64,000 nt of DNA from Gemmatimonadales bacterium UBA7835. GTDB lineage: Bacteria > Gemmatimonadota > Gemmatimonadetes > Longimicrobiales > Gaopeijiaceae. Each line of letters opens with the position of its first letter. Position 1 is the stretch's first letter. The translations under genes were made by a program, and so were the position numbers. Under the pieces are notes generated by a model that was not told the origin of the DNA, did not search any database, and saw nothing but the letters and a program-made list of their open reading frames with translations. Below are positions 8,920-17,875 of the stretch, one piece after another. The stretch is taken from the NCBI GenBank assembly GCA_002500925.1, contig DLTN01000027.1:1-64000 (forward strand), read 5' to 3'.

Positions 8920-9972
8920 TTAAGTTCGCTCCATGTGCCGAGCCTCGAAAATACGATGCTCTGCGACCCTATCGGCCGCACTGTGCGTGCCGATACCCTC
9001 ATTCTCAGCAACTTCGTAGATGCTCATAAGCGCCTGGTAAATTTCTTCAGTTTTGGTCGTCGCCTGGGCTGCATCCCAGCCATTAAGCTCACCGTAAACA
9101 CTCACTAGACCGCCTGCGTTGATTACATAGTCAGGAGCATAAAGAATCCCCCTCTCATCCAACGCTGCCCCGTGCACTGCGCTCTCACCCAAGACGTTAT
9201 TGGCTGCGCCCGCTACGATATCGAAAGAAAATTGCTCAAGCGTAGCATCGTTAACCACACCACCCAAAGCACAGGGCGCAAAGACGTCAGCATCTACCTC
9301 GTAGATTGCGTTAGGTCCGACATAGCTCGCGCCGAACTCATCTACTGCTCGCTGCACAGCCTCTTCATCAATGTCCGTGACGGTGAGCTTGGCTCCTTCT
9401 GAGGCTAGATGCCTGCTGAGGTGATACCCGACGTGACCCAGCCCCTGAACGGCAATATGACGACCTGCTAGAGAATCGTCACCGTAGCGATGGGCTGCAG
9501 ACGCCTTTATCCCCTGATAAACTCCATACGCAGTGACCGGGGATGGATCGCCCGAACCTCCCAGCAGACCGACGACGTGCTCAGTCTCCATCGCTACATG
9601 CTCCATGTCTGCTGGCGAGGTCCCAACGTCTTCAGCAGTTATATACCTACCACCCAGCGCGTCCACAGCGCGGCCGTGGGCCCGGAAAATAGTCTCACGA
9701 TTGGCGCTCTTGTTGTCTCCCCATATTACCGACTTACCACCGCCAAGGTTCAGTCCAGTGATCGAAGCCTTGTAGGTCATTCCTCGAGAGAGACGCAAAG
9801 CGTCCACCGTAGCCTCGCGGTCATCCAGATATGACCAGAACCGGGTTCCCCCGAGAGCTGGACCTAAGGTAGTGTCATGAATCGCGATAACGCCTCGGTA
9901 ACCAAATTCGGGCTCGCTCCAATAGGTGAGCTGCTCGTGCCCACCTTCGGACATCAAGTCGAAGATTTTCAT
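8920..9972 (-). CDS. Leucine/valine/phenylalanine dehydrogenase family protein
   Basis: A 350-residue NAD-dependent amino-acid dehydrogenase of the Glu/Leu/Phe/Val class, which oxidatively deaminates branched-chain or aromatic amino acids. Catalytic lysines fit at Lys68 (GMTYKAS) and Lys80 (NLGGGKSVI). The Rossmann motif GLGHVG is at 177-182. The length matches leucine dehydrogenase rather than the longer glutamate dehydrogenases. The exact substrate cannot be decided from sequence. It is first in a transcript with glyA: upstream lies the terminator at 10063-10090, so its promoter should be in 9973-10062. Confidence 0.9.
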   Translation of the reverse strand: MKIFDLMSEGGHEQLTYWSEPEFGYRGVIAIHDTTLGPALGGTRFWSYLDDREATVDALRLSRGMTYKASITGLNLGGGKSVIWGDNKSANRETIFRAHGRAVDALGGRYITAEDVGTSPADMEHVAMETEHVVGLLGGSGDPSPVTAYGVYQGIKASAAHRYGDDSLAGRHIAVQGLGHVGYHLSRHLASEGAKLTVTDIDEEAVQRAVDEFGASYVGPNAIYEVDADVFAPCALGGVVNDATLEQFSFDIVAGAANNVLGESAVHGAALDERGILYAPDYVINAGGLVSVYGELNGWDAAQATTKTEEIYQALMSIYEVAENEGIGTHSAADRVAEHRIFEARHMERT

Positions 9973-10062
9973 CGCGTTCTTACTTTTTCAAGTTTCAGCC
10001 TAGCCATTAACCTTTCTCGCACCTGCACTTGTTAGCGCGTGCATCTCGTGTTTTTACAACCC

Positions 10063-10090
10063 GAAAAAAGCACCCTGATGATCGGTGCTC
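10063..10090 (-). terminator. Intrinsic terminator after hbd
   Basis: On the minus strand AGCACC and GGTGCT (plus-strand 10084-10089 and 10069-10074) form a 6-bp stem with a 9-base loop, followed by six U residues (plus-strand A64-A69 of this block). It lies about 100 bases after the hbd stop and separates that operon from the dehydrogenase-glyA pair. Confidence 0.75.
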
Positions 10091-10186
10091 GGCTGTGCTA
10101 TACCCCGCAGATCCTGAACCGGCTCGTCCGAGAGCAGGCGGATCGTATCGGACCCTAGCCTACTCCGGTCGATTGGCATCGAGATC

Positions 10187-11041
10187 TCAAGGGTACTCAT
10201 AGAATCCGCGGGATGTCTTCCTTCCCAACCATCCCGCCGCCACGTACTTCCGAAGCAGCGGACAAGGACGGTATCGATCGCTACCCAGCCCTGAGTTAAG
10301 CACCTCTAGTATGTTGAGGCAGGTATCAAGCCCTATTAGGTCAGCTAGCTCAAGCGGTCCCATCGGGTGGTTCATACCTAGCTTCATGACTGCATCGATA
10401 GCTTCGGGAGTAGCCACTCCCTCCATCAGGGCGAAAATAGCTTCGTTTATCATCGGCATGAGGACTCGATTCGAAACGAAACCCGGAAAATCGCTAACCT
10501 CCACAGGGGTTTTGCCAAGTTCCTGCGTCAAGCCTAGGGTCACCTTGATCGTCTCGTCACTCGTAGCGAGCCCACGAATAACTTCTACGAGCGTCATGAC
10601 CGGAACGGGGTTCATGAAGTGCATACCAATCACCTGCTCAGGACGCTGAGTCCTCGCCGCAATCTCAGTGATTGAGATCGATGACGTGTTTGAGGCCAGG
10701 ATTGTCCTGCTTCCGGTCACCCGATCGAGTTCCTCGAAGATTGAATACTTAAGGGTCGTCACCTCTGGCACAGCCTCAACGACTAATTCCACATCTTCAA
10801 CCCCCGCCTCCAAGCTCTCATACGTCTGAATTCGAGCTAACGTCGAGTCGCGCTGCATCTCATCTATGAGCTGTTTCTCAAGCTGCCGGTCCAGGTTCCT
10901 ATTGATTGTCTCGACCGCCCTTTCTAGGACCTCTCCAGACAGATCGATCAAGCGAACCTCTTTGCCCGCCTGGGCTGCGACGTGGGCTATCCCGTTTCCC
11001 ATTGTTCCTCCACCCACGACCGCGATCCTTTCGATGCTCAT
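10187..11041 (-). CDS. 3-hydroxybutyryl-CoA dehydrogenase
   Basis: A protein of about 284 residues of the 3-hydroxyacyl-CoA dehydrogenase family, which oxidises 3-hydroxyacyl-CoA with NAD(P) or reduces acetoacetyl-CoA. The NAD motif GGGTMGNG is at 10-17. SSISITEIA, the catalytic MHFMNPVPVM and the C-terminal NHPMGPLELADLIGLDT block are typical of Hbd/PaaH. A GTG at 11059 is an alternative start, but the ATG at 11041 gives the family-standard N-terminus. With the thiolase two genes upstream it could run acetoacetyl-CoA metabolism in either direction. A terminator lies about 100 bases downstream. Confidence 0.92.
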   Translation of the reverse strand: MSIERIAVVGGGTMGNGIAHVAAQAGKEVRLIDLSGEVLERAVETINRNLDRQLEKQLIDEMQRDSTLARIQTYESLEAGVEDVELVVEAVPEVTTLKYSIFEELDRVTGSRTILASNTSSISITEIAARTQRPEQVIGMHFMNPVPVMTLVEVIRGLATSDETIKVTLGLTQELGKTPVEVSDFPGFVSNRVLMPMINEAIFALMEGVATPEAIDAVMKLGMNHPMGPLELADLIGLDTCLNILEVLNSGLGSDRYRPCPLLRKYVAAGWLGRKTSRGFYEYP

Positions 11042-11048
11042 ATCTGCT

Positions 11049-11948
11049 TCAGTCTCCACTCTTATCTGTTTCGCTTAGCGAGGCTACCAGAGATCCCGCC
11101 CTTAGTGCCGCTGCATTCGGCACCAGCCTCACCGATCGTAAAGTCCACACCGTCGCTCCTAGCAACACCGCCGTAGCCACCACGCTTCCTTCTGGCCCAA
11201 AATTTCCACCCCCGAGCCACTCACCCCCAGAGGTACTACCCTCGTAGAGAGGAGCATCTATTAGGTCTAGCCCGCTTACTGAAACATCGGCTGCATAACC
11301 GAGCACCCAGTTCCAACCCAAGTGCATAGCGGTCACACACCAAAGACTCAGTGTCTTAACGTACACAATACCAAACAAAAGTCCGGCCACTGTAACATTG
11401 ACGATTTCAAGAACTCCAACACCGGGGTTCCAAAGGTGGAGCGCACCAAAAGCGACTGCTGTAGTCACGACGCTAACCTCAGGTCCATAAGCCTCAGTTA
11501 GAGCTTGCAGCGGGTATCCTCTTAGTAATGCTTCCTCGGCGGCCGCAGGAATAGCAAACCAAGCAAGTGCACTGCCAGCGCCAACTATCCAAGCAGTCAC
11601 TGTCCCATCTTCAGTCACCCATGTGATGCCGCCGAACATTGCCATGGTACCAACAACCATCATGGAAATCAGAGACCCAAACACGAGACCGTGAAAAGAT
11701 TCTGGCAAGCTGTCTTTCGTCAGGTAAAAACCAAGTGCAGCTGGCTTTCTTCCATCCAGTGAAAGCAAAACCCAACCCGCTACCACTGAACCCGCCAAAA
11801 GCCCTAGGGAACCGCCTATCACACCCGTAGAGTTCAAAGCAGCTGCGGTAGCTGTTGCGATAAACAGGGTGATGCCAAAAAACCCCAGCATGCGCCAAAG
11901 AATTCGAACTCGACCCTTTGGGCTCAGGAACGTCGACATCACAAGCAT
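11049..11948 (-). CDS. CPBP family intramembrane glutamic endopeptidase
   Basis: A 299-residue multi-pass membrane protein of the CPBP (CAAX protease and bacteriocin-processing, Abi) family. The catalytic EExxxR motif is EEALLR at 138-143. The second and third motifs supply His171 (GALHLWNPG) and His209 (AMHLGWNW). About seven or eight hydrophobic helices can be drawn. The bacterial substrate is unknown; members cleave prenylated or membrane-embedded proteins. It lies between bioY and hbd, without an obvious functional link. An internal ATG at 11939 is an alternative start. Confidence 0.88.
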   Translation of the reverse strand: MLVMSTFLSPKGRVRILWRMLGFFGITLFIATATAAALNSTGVIGGSLGLLAGSVVAGWVLLSLDGRKPAALGFYLTKDSLPESFHGLVFGSLISMMVVGTMAMFGGITWVTEDGTVTAWIVGAGSALAWFAIPAAAEEALLRGYPLQALTEAYGPEVSVVTTAVAFGALHLWNPGVGVLEIVNVTVAGLLFGIVYVKTLSLWCVTAMHLGWNWVLGYAADVSVSGLDLIDAPLYEGSTSGGEWLGGGNFGPEGSVVATAVLLGATVWTLRSVRLVPNAAALRAGSLVASLSETDKSGD

Positions 11949-11982
11949 TGCCGCATCGTAAGCTTTAGGGAGGCCTGATGTG

Positions 11983-12567
11983 TCAGTCGCTACCCTTGGC
12001 CCCAGCCCTCAAGGCGAGGACGGCAAAGAACGCGAAACCAATCTTAGTGACGTCTCCAATAACAAAAGGGACTACCCCGGCCATTAGAGCAGTTCCGAAA
12101 TCTAGGCCCGTGTAGGCCATCAACTGGAGGACACCTCCAACGTACATGGTCCCCACGCCACCCACGAGGCCCGCGATCAGGCGCCAAGCCTGCCCTGAAC
12201 GGCCCGCAATCATTCCCACCAGGAACGCCGCAGCAGGCGCAGCGAGCAGATATCCTCCTGTCGGTCCGAATAGCCACCCCAGACCTGCGCCTCCGTTCGA
12301 AAAGACAGGCGCTCCCATTCCACCAACGGTGACGTACGAGGCCATGGCTAGCGCCCCTAAGCGCGGACCGAGCATCGCACCCGCTAGGATCACTATCATC
12401 GGCTGAAGCGTTACCGGCACAGGTGTCCAAGGAAGTGGTACCGCTATTTGCGCCGAGAACGCAGCCGCTACAGCGAAGGCCACAATACCCACGGCATGCC
12501 TCCCTCGCATGTCGGCCCCGACCCCTTGAAAAGCGTAACCTTTGAGTGATTCCGTAAAATTCGTCAT
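11983..12567 (-). CDS. bioY: BioY biotin transporter, substrate-binding S component
   Basis: A 194-residue integral membrane protein of the BioY family, the S component that binds biotin and works alone or with the ECF energy-coupling module (none in the window). Family signatures are AQIAVPLPWTPVPVTLQPM near 40-58, GARLGALAM-like and GGMGAPVF in the middle, and the GPTGGYLLAAPAAAFLVG block. About six membrane helices are expected. GGAG seven bases before the ATG supports the start. Biotin is the cofactor of acetyl-CoA carboxylase, whose accB and accC are elsewhere in this window. The thiolase gene ends 22 bases upstream. Confidence 0.92.
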   Translation of the reverse strand: MTNFTESLKGYAFQGVGADMRGRHAVGIVAFAVAAAFSAQIAVPLPWTPVPVTLQPMIVILAGAMLGPRLGALAMASYVTVGGMGAPVFSNGGAGLGWLFGPTGGYLLAAPAAAFLVGMIAGRSGQAWRLIAGLVGGVGTMYVGGVLQLMAYTGLDFGTALMAGVVPFVIGDVTKIGFAFFAVLALRAGAKGSD

Positions 12568-12589
12568 GCATATGCTCCGTTGTTGAGCT

Positions 12590-13804
12590 TCATACCTTTT
12601 CTACCGATAGCGCAACGGCATTTCCGCCACCCAGACAAAGAGTGGCCATACCGGAGGCAGAGGAGTTTTGCGCCATCGCATTGAGAAGAGTCACCAGGAT
12701 TCGGGTCCCGGATGCGCCTATTGGATGACCGAGCGCGACAGCTCCACCATTCACATTCACCCGAGACTCATCCATCTCAAGTGCTCGCATATCTGCGATT
12801 GCCTGAACGGCGAAAGCCTCATTCACTTCAAAGAGGTCGTAATCGCCGATCAGCTTACCCTCTCGCCGCATAAGATTCTGAACTGCTGCTATTGGTGCGA
12901 AGAAAAGGTCCTGAGGTGCTGTCGCCGCTGTCGCATAACCAGAGATTAGAGCTTCCACCTCGAGGCCATGAGCTTCCGCATACTCCAGTGAAGCGACTAC
13001 CACTGATGCCGCTCCATCATTTAGGCCCGGAGCATTCCCAGCGGTTACTACGTGCTCCTCTATATCGTCGGGTGCGTCGCGCACAAACGCTGGGCGGAGT
13101 TTTCCGAGTGCATCTAGCGAAGTATCACCTCTCGGACTCTCATCAACATCAATCACAGACACACTCTTTCGCTTCTTTACCTCTACAGGAACAATCTCGT
13201 TCTCGAAAAATCCAGCTTCGGCCGCGGCTACTGCTTTCTGATGCGAACGCAACGAAAACTCGTCCGCAGCGTCCCGAGAGACACCGGCCTTGTTGGCAGT
13301 GTACTCAGCGTAACCACCCATATGGCAGTTTCCGAACGAGCACCATAGGCCATCGAAGATAAGTCCATCATCCATGCCCTGATCGCCAAACTTTATCCCA
13401 TTGCGCATTCCGCGAAGGTAGTGGGGCACCATCGACATAGATTCCATTCCTCCGGCCACTATCAGTCGAGCGTCGCCAGCGCGGACCGCCTGGGCTGCGA
13501 GCATAACGGCTTTCAAGCCGGAACCGCACACTTTGTTGATGGTCAACGCGGGCACTGTCTCTGGAACACCACCACCGACTGCTGCCTGCCGAGCCGGAGC
13601 TTGTCCTGCTCCCGCAGTGACCACGTTTCCCATGATCACTTCTTCCACGTCGCTGACATCGATGCCAGAGCGTTCTACCGAAGCGCGAACTGCTATGGCT
13701 CCGAGCTCTGGCGCAGAGAAATGGCTCAAGCCACCCAGGAATCGGCCAATCGGGGTCCGGGCTCCCCCTTTCAGGAGAACCGGAATTCTGGAAGCGTCAC
13801 TCAT
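12590..13804 (-). CDS. Acetyl-CoA C-acetyltransferase (thiolase)
   Basis: A 404-residue thiolase that condenses or cleaves acetoacetyl-CoA and related 3-ketoacyl-CoA. The acyl-accepting cysteine is Cys93 (NKVCGSGLKAV). His360 lies in ALGHPIGASGTR and the second active cysteine, Cys390, in CLGGGNA. The length and NVNGGAVALGHP signature fit the AtoB/PhaA group better than FadA, but substrate chain length is uncertain. With hbd downstream it forms a two-step acetoacetyl-CoA/3-hydroxybutyryl-CoA route. rex lies nearby upstream. Confidence 0.93.
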   Translation of the reverse strand: MSDASRIPVLLKGGARTPIGRFLGGLSHFSAPELGAIAVRASVERSGIDVSDVEEVIMGNVVTAGAGQAPARQAAVGGGVPETVPALTINKVCGSGLKAVMLAAQAVRAGDARLIVAGGMESMSMVPHYLRGMRNGIKFGDQGMDDGLIFDGLWCSFGNCHMGGYAEYTANKAGVSRDAADEFSLRSHQKAVAAAEAGFFENEIVPVEVKKRKSVSVIDVDESPRGDTSLDALGKLRPAFVRDAPDDIEEHVVTAGNAPGLNDGAASVVVASLEYAEAHGLEVEALISGYATAATAPQDLFFAPIAAVQNLMRREGKLIGDYDLFEVNEAFAVQAIADMRALEMDESRVNVNGGAVALGHPIGASGTRILVTLLNAMAQNSSASGMATLCLGGGNAVALSVEKV

Positions 13805-13898
13805 GTATCGAAACTTTCTCAGAAACGGGGTCCGTCAGCCTTTCAAGATACCGAAAAATCTTCCGGTCCTGAATTCCCAAACGGATTCTTTAATTCAT

Positions 13899-14771
13899 TC
13901 AGTCCTCTATCAACAAGGGCCTGTCTTGCGTCAGATCGAAGCGCCCCCAGGGCACTTTCGGGTCATGCTCGAATATCAGAAGCCAGTTTTCTTCGCGAGC
14001 TTTCATCCAAAGTCTCCTTTTGGATTCCAGTGTCACCAGTGGCTCTAAGTCATACCCCATGATCCACGGCAAAGGCAGGTGCGCAGATGTCGGACACACA
14101 TCCGCTAGAAAACATGCAGTGTCTCCGTCGCTCTTTATCAAGACGGATTGATGATGTGGTGTGTGGCCAGGTGTCGGCAGGACCTCGACCCCTTCTGTTA
14201 CCTCGGTGACGCCCTCCACCACCTCCCAAAGCCCCAACTTCGTGATCGGCTCGAAGTTCTCGAGCAGATAGCTCGCTCTAATCCGTTCGTTCTGACTCTG
14301 CGCAAACTCTAACTCACCCTTCTGCACAACGTGTCTAGCGTTTGGAAACGAAGGCCGTATTTGCCCCAGCTCGTCAAGCACAGTGTTCCCCCCCGCGTGG
14401 TCAAAGTGCAGATGCGTATTGAGAACGATGTCGATGGCCTCAGGGTCGAAACCAGCATGACGGATTCCGTCTTCGAGCCTCGTGGGGTCACCTGCATTCA
14501 CCACACCGTATATTTCAGCGAACTTTTCACTGTACTTGTTTCCGATACCCGTATCGACTAGCACGAGTGCATTCGGGGCTTCAATGAGTAAGCATCTCAG
14601 AGCCAAAGGAATCCGATTCCTCACATCCGAAGGGATGCGCCGCTCCCAGAGTGGCTTGGGGACTACACCGAACATCGCGCCCCCGTCCAGCTGCTGAACA
14701 CCAGCCTCAATTCCATGGATCCGAATCGATCCGACCTGTATAGATCGACTGAGTGGAAGGCTCTCGTCCAT
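13899..14771 (-). CDS. MBL-fold metallohydrolase
   Basis: A 290-residue metallo-beta-lactamase-fold hydrolase. The metal-binding motif is HLHFDH at 120-125, preceded by VDTGIGNK (Asp73) and followed by PGHTPHH (third His) and an FLADV Asp motif, so all ligands for a dinuclear site are present. There is no signal peptide, so it is probably cytoplasmic. It resembles AHL-lactonase and hydrolase-type members, but no substrate can be assigned. It follows rex closely and may share its transcript and redox control. The 94-base gap after it shows nothing clear. Confidence 0.85.
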   Translation of the reverse strand: MDESLPLSRSIQVGSIRIHGIEAGVQQLDGGAMFGVVPKPLWERRIPSDVRNRIPLALRCLLIEAPNALVLVDTGIGNKYSEKFAEIYGVVNAGDPTRLEDGIRHAGFDPEAIDIVLNTHLHFDHAGGNTVLDELGQIRPSFPNARHVVQKGELEFAQSQNERIRASYLLENFEPITKLGLWEVVEGVTEVTEGVEVLPTPGHTPHHQSVLIKSDGDTACFLADVCPTSAHLPLPWIMGYDLEPLVTLESKRRLWMKAREENWLLIFEHDPKVPWGRFDLTQDRPLLIED

Positions 14772-14798
14772 TAGCGCGCTGTCCCCTTGTCACACATC

Positions 14799-15422
14799 CT
14801 ATGTCCTCTGTGTGATCTGAAAGGAGAGAGCTTCAAGCTCTATCACAAGGTTGACGTCTTCGACTGGAACTTCGGGTGGAACGTTTAAACGAATCGGCGC
14901 AAAATTCAGGATTCCATTCACACCCGCTTCAACAGCCCTAGACGCCACCTCCTGAGCCGAATCAGCTGGTATCGCCAAAATCACGAGCTCTACATCCCGC
15001 TCTTTAATCACTTCTTCGAAGACTTCCAAGGCACAGATCGACTGGTCACCCCACGCCGTTCCTATCTTGCTAGGGTCGGAATCAAAGATGGCCACACAAT
15101 CGTAGCCGCGGGAACGGAATGCGGGGTACTCGTATAGAGCAAGCCCAATCCGGCCCGCGCCTACCAATGCAACTTTCCACGAGCGGTCGATACCCAAAAG
15201 AGTGCGAAGGCTCTCGCGAAGCTCTCCAGCCTGATACCCAAGACCACGTTTTCCGAAAGATCCAAAATGCGAGAGATCTTTACGAACCTGCGCGGCTGTA
15301 GTCTGCCCCCAGGCTGCTAGTTCTTCGCTGGACACTGTGCCACCGCTCTTCGGAAAACCTTCGAGGGACCGAAGATAGTGCGACAGTCGACGCACCGTAC
15401 TCTGAGGAATTTTTCTGTTCAC
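14799..15422 (-). CDS. rex: Redox-sensing transcriptional repressor Rex
   Basis: A 207-residue Rex homologue. The N-terminal winged helix (about 1-78) contains the conserved STVRRLSHYLRSL helix and the LSHFGSFGKRGLGY element. The C-terminal Rossmann domain has GAGRIG at 88-93 and IFDSDPSKIG for NAD(H) binding. Rex proteins leave DNA when NADH rises and control fermentative or respiratory genes. A candidate Rex box overlaps its own promoter at 15465-15482, suggesting autoregulation. Genes downstream (MBL hydrolase, thiolase, hbd) are plausible targets. Confidence 0.96.
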   Translation of the reverse strand: MNRKIPQSTVRRLSHYLRSLEGFPKSGGTVSSEELAAWGQTTAAQVRKDLSHFGSFGKRGLGYQAGELRESLRTLLGIDRSWKVALVGAGRIGLALYEYPAFRSRGYDCVAIFDSDPSKIGTAWGDQSICALEVFEEVIKERDVELVILAIPADSAQEVASRAVEAGVNGILNFAPIRLNVPPEVPVEDVNLVIELEALSFQITQRT

Positions 15423-15443
15423 GAATGCGCTGAAACCCTAATG

Positions 15444-15473
15444 ATCATAACGTATTTAACATCATTGTGATAA
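15444..15473 (-). promoter_or_regulatory. Candidate rex promoter
   Basis: On the minus strand TTATCA (plus-strand 15468-15473) and TATGAT (15444-15449) are separated by 18 bases and match the sigma-70 -35 and -10 consensus at four and five of six positions. They lie 22-51 bases before the rex ATG. The -35 box is inside the candidate Rex operator. Confidence 0.5.
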
Positions 15474-15482
15474 CCTGCACAT
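15465..15482. promoter_or_regulatory. Candidate Rex operator
   Basis: TTGTGA-TAACCT-GCACAT resembles the Rex box TTGTGA-N6-TCACAA. The first half-site is perfect and the second matches at four of six bases. It overlaps the proposed -35 box of rex, the position expected for a repressor. The call rests on similarity to a known consensus and position only. Confidence 0.5.
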
Positions 15483-15516
15483 AGTAAGGTTCTCTGATCA
15501 CGACTGCAACGAAAGC

Positions 15517-16326
15517 TTATCCAAGGGCCTCTGAAAGGGCCACAAAACTCTCGGGAGTCAAGTTCTCAGGACGCACTTCAGGCGGTATCCCTAAATCTTC
15601 CAGTATCGCGTCAACCCGTCCGACATCTAGGCTAAGACTAGGGTGATCTCGAAGAATTTTCCTAAGCTGCTTCCGGCGCCACTGAAACGTCGCTCTTACA
15701 AGTTTCCGAACGCGCACTTCCTCCTCTGGGCACAATGGTTCAGGGAGCCTAGGAGTGATGCGCACGAGTGCAGACTCCACTTTAGGCACAGGTCGGAACG
15801 CTCCTCTACCGACTTTGAAAAGGCGCTGGACACGCGCCACCGTTCTAATTCCCACTGAGAGGGCACCGTACCCTTTAGTCCCTACCGCTGCGGTCATTCG
15901 TTCAGCGACCTCCGCTTGGACCATCAGAACAACATCCCGGGGACGTGGGCGTTGGAGCAGCCTGAAAATGATTGGGGTCGTTATGTTGTAGGGGATATTC
16001 CCTATTACGAGCACGTCACCCAGATCATCGAATAGGCCTCCGAGATCTACGTCGAGTACGTCAGCATGTAACACGCGTATATCAGAGTGCTCTGCAAACC
16101 GCTCCTGAAGGTTCGCGGCAAGGATGTCATCTAGTTCGACAAGTGTCAGCCGTCTTACAGTCCCCGCGAGGTGCCGGGTCAGCGCACCTTTCCCAGGGCC
16201 AATCTCGAGAACTTCGTCCATGTCGGATGCGCCCAACGCGTCTACAATCTTGCGCTGGATATTGTGATCAACGAGAAAGTTCTGTCCCAGTGACCTCTTC
16301 GCTCGCGAGGGCGCGCTGTCTTGCAC
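15517..16326 (-). CDS. rsmA: 16S rRNA (adenine-1518/1519-N6)-dimethyltransferase
   Basis: A 269-residue RsmA (KsgA) that dimethylates two adjacent adenines in the 3' hairpin of 16S rRNA late in 30S assembly. RSLGQNFLVD is at 11-20, the SAM motif EIGPGKGAL at 41-49, and the catalytic motif appears as NIPYNIT from residue 110. The frame is open upstream to an ATG at 16470, but that would overlap rsbU by 140 bases. The GTG at 16326, one base after the rsbU stop, gives the standard N-terminus, so I use it. Confidence 0.93.
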   Translation of the reverse strand: MQDSAPSRAKRSLGQNFLVDHNIQRKIVDALGASDMDEVLEIGPGKGALTRHLAGTVRRLTLVELDDILAANLQERFAEHSDIRVLHADVLDVDLGGLFDDLGDVLVIGNIPYNITTPIIFRLLQRPRPRDVVLMVQAEVAERMTAAVGTKGYGALSVGIRTVARVQRLFKVGRGAFRPVPKVESALVRITPRLPEPLCPEEEVRVRKLVRATFQWRRKQLRKILRDHPSLSLDVGRVDAILEDLGIPPEVRPENLTPESFVALSEALG

Positions 16327-16327
16327 T

Positions 16328-17875
16328 TCAGCCTTGGACGACGAGAGCTGCCCGATCGTCGGCGAGTGCTGACATCGAAGTGTTAGACGAGAGTTGGAAG
16401 AGTGCGTCGATGACATGGGAAGCACCGCGGGACCGAGTCTCAATCGCGGTTTCGAGGATCTGAGCCTCACCGTTTTTTAACCCTTTAGTTGCCAGCGTAT
16501 CCGATAAGCCATCGGTAAATAGGAGAAGTAAGTCCCTATCGCTGCTCCAGCTGACGGTCTCCTCTCCGTATGAGTCTGATCCCGCAAAACCAACGGGCGG
16601 GTCGGTCGCGACAAGTCGCTCAGTTTCGCCATCCGAACGTATGACAAAAGCATGCGGGTGCCCTGCGTTGGAGTAGGTGAGGATTCCTCGGGCCGGATCT
16701 ATCACCCCATAAAAAAGGCTTAGAAACATCTCAGTAGTCGCCAACTCATCCGACAGAGCGTCATCTAGCTTGCGAAGCACTGATGAGGGTGATTCAACCT
16801 CCTGTGCAAAGATCCCTGCCGCACTCATCGTCAGCATCATGATTAAGGCGGAAGGGAAACCGTGAAGGGAGACATCTCCCAGCATCACACCGATGCGTCC
16901 CTCTGGCAGCTCGAAGAGTTGATAGAAATCACCCCCCACCTGCTCAGCTGGTTGAACTCTTGCGGCTGCATTCGTGAAATCGAAGGTTTCCACAGCCGGA
17001 AGCAACTTCATCTGCATTTCATGGGCCAGTTCCATCTCACGTGACATGCGCTCCTTGGAGAGCGATTCCTGCACAAGCCGGTGATTCTCAATAGCGGCTC
17101 CTACCTGTGATGCAATCGCTTCAAGTTGCCTTCTCTCAGAGGGTGTGAACTGTCCATCGTCCACACGGCCAACCAACGTGATCACTCCGACTTTACGGGA
17201 CCCCCCAGCCCTAACCGAAAATCGGACAGGAACTGACAAGCGCGAATCGAGATCCTTATTGTCAATCTCCGATTCGTTGTTCCGAAATACCCGTGAAGTC
17301 AAGGAATCGGGATCATCTGGACTCAGGAGACCTGATCTGCCAGGGTCACCTACTTGGGCAGCGAGGTTTAAATCCACCACTCCAGCACTCTGAACCCACA
17401 AAGCGGCGCGTTTGGCACGCATCACATCACGGACCGCATCAAGAATGTACTCGGCAGCTTTCTCTAGTTCGAGCGTGGCCCCTAAAGTTTCACTTATTGA
17501 GTAAAGGAGGGTTATCTCCTCATACCGCTGACTGACTTCATTTGTGAAGGATTCGATTTCCCGCTCTAACTCAAACAAGCTAGCCAGGGTGGGGACAAGC
17601 GCCGCACAAACCGCTTCGGCTGGTGCGGCGCGTGCCGCTCGGACCTGCAGCTGTATTTTATCGCCGAGGAAAGGGACCGGAGTCTCACTACCCATCGACT
17701 CACTTTCGCCAAGGCCGGCTGTTGACTCGTATATGACTAAACGCTCCGGCTCACCGTATTCGGTAGATGGAACAGTCAATACCAGGAGTGCTCCGAATGC
17801 TTTCTCGAAATGCTCAAGCGTTTGAAGAACCTGCCCCGGCAGCCTCACCGAAACGAGACTGTCGCGCTCACTCAA
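16328..17875 (-). CDS. RsbU-type PP2C phosphatase with GAF domain
   Basis: A 515-residue serine phosphatase of the SpoIIE/RsbU class, which dephosphorylates a STAS-domain antagonist in partner-switching control. An N-terminal region (1-110) of unclear fold is followed by a GAF-type sensor (about 125-265) and a PP2C domain (about 290-515). Metal Asp residues lie in GGDFY (314-318) and GDVSLHG (333-339), with NAGHPHAF and FTDGLSD further on. The usual GGDFYD and DVSGHG motifs here read GGDFYQ and DVSLHG. The start is TTG, overlapping the rsbW-like stop by four bases with AAGGTGG upstream. No sigma-factor gene is adjacent. Confidence 0.9.
   Translation of the reverse strand: MSERDSLVSVRLPGQVLQTLEHFEKAFGALLVLTVPSTEYGEPERLVIYESTAGLGESESMGSETPVPFLGDKIQLQVRAARAAPAEAVCAALVPTLASLFELEREIESFTNEVSQRYEEITLLYSISETLGATLELEKAAEYILDAVRDVMRAKRAALWVQSAGVVDLNLAAQVGDPGRSGLLSPDDPDSLTSRVFRNNESEIDNKDLDSRLSVPVRFSVRAGGSRKVGVITLVGRVDDGQFTPSERRQLEAIASQVGAAIENHRLVQESLSKERMSREMELAHEMQMKLLPAVETFDFTNAAARVQPAEQVGGDFYQLFELPEGRIGVMLGDVSLHGFPSALIMMLTMSAAGIFAQEVESPSSVLRKLDDALSDELATTEMFLSLFYGVIDPARGILTYSNAGHPHAFVIRSDGETERLVATDPPVGFAGSDSYGEETVSWSSDRDLLLLFTDGLSDTLATKGLKNGEAQILETAIETRSRGASHVIDALFQLSSNTSMSALADDRAALVVQG

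Noticed and set aside
10054..10179. A 41-codon minus-strand reading frame after hbd
   Set aside because: Its end contains the intrinsic terminator hairpin and U run, it has no good ribosome-binding site, and the product matches nothing I know.
14790..14815. TCACACA...TGTGTGA inverted repeat at the end of rex, considered as a second Rex site or terminator
   Set aside because: The spacing (12 bases) does not fit a Rex box and no U run follows; it overlaps the rex stop codon region and may be chance.
16327..16470. N-terminal extension of rsmA to an ATG at 16470
   Set aside because: It would lie entirely within the phosphatase gene, and the extra residues do not resemble RsmA.
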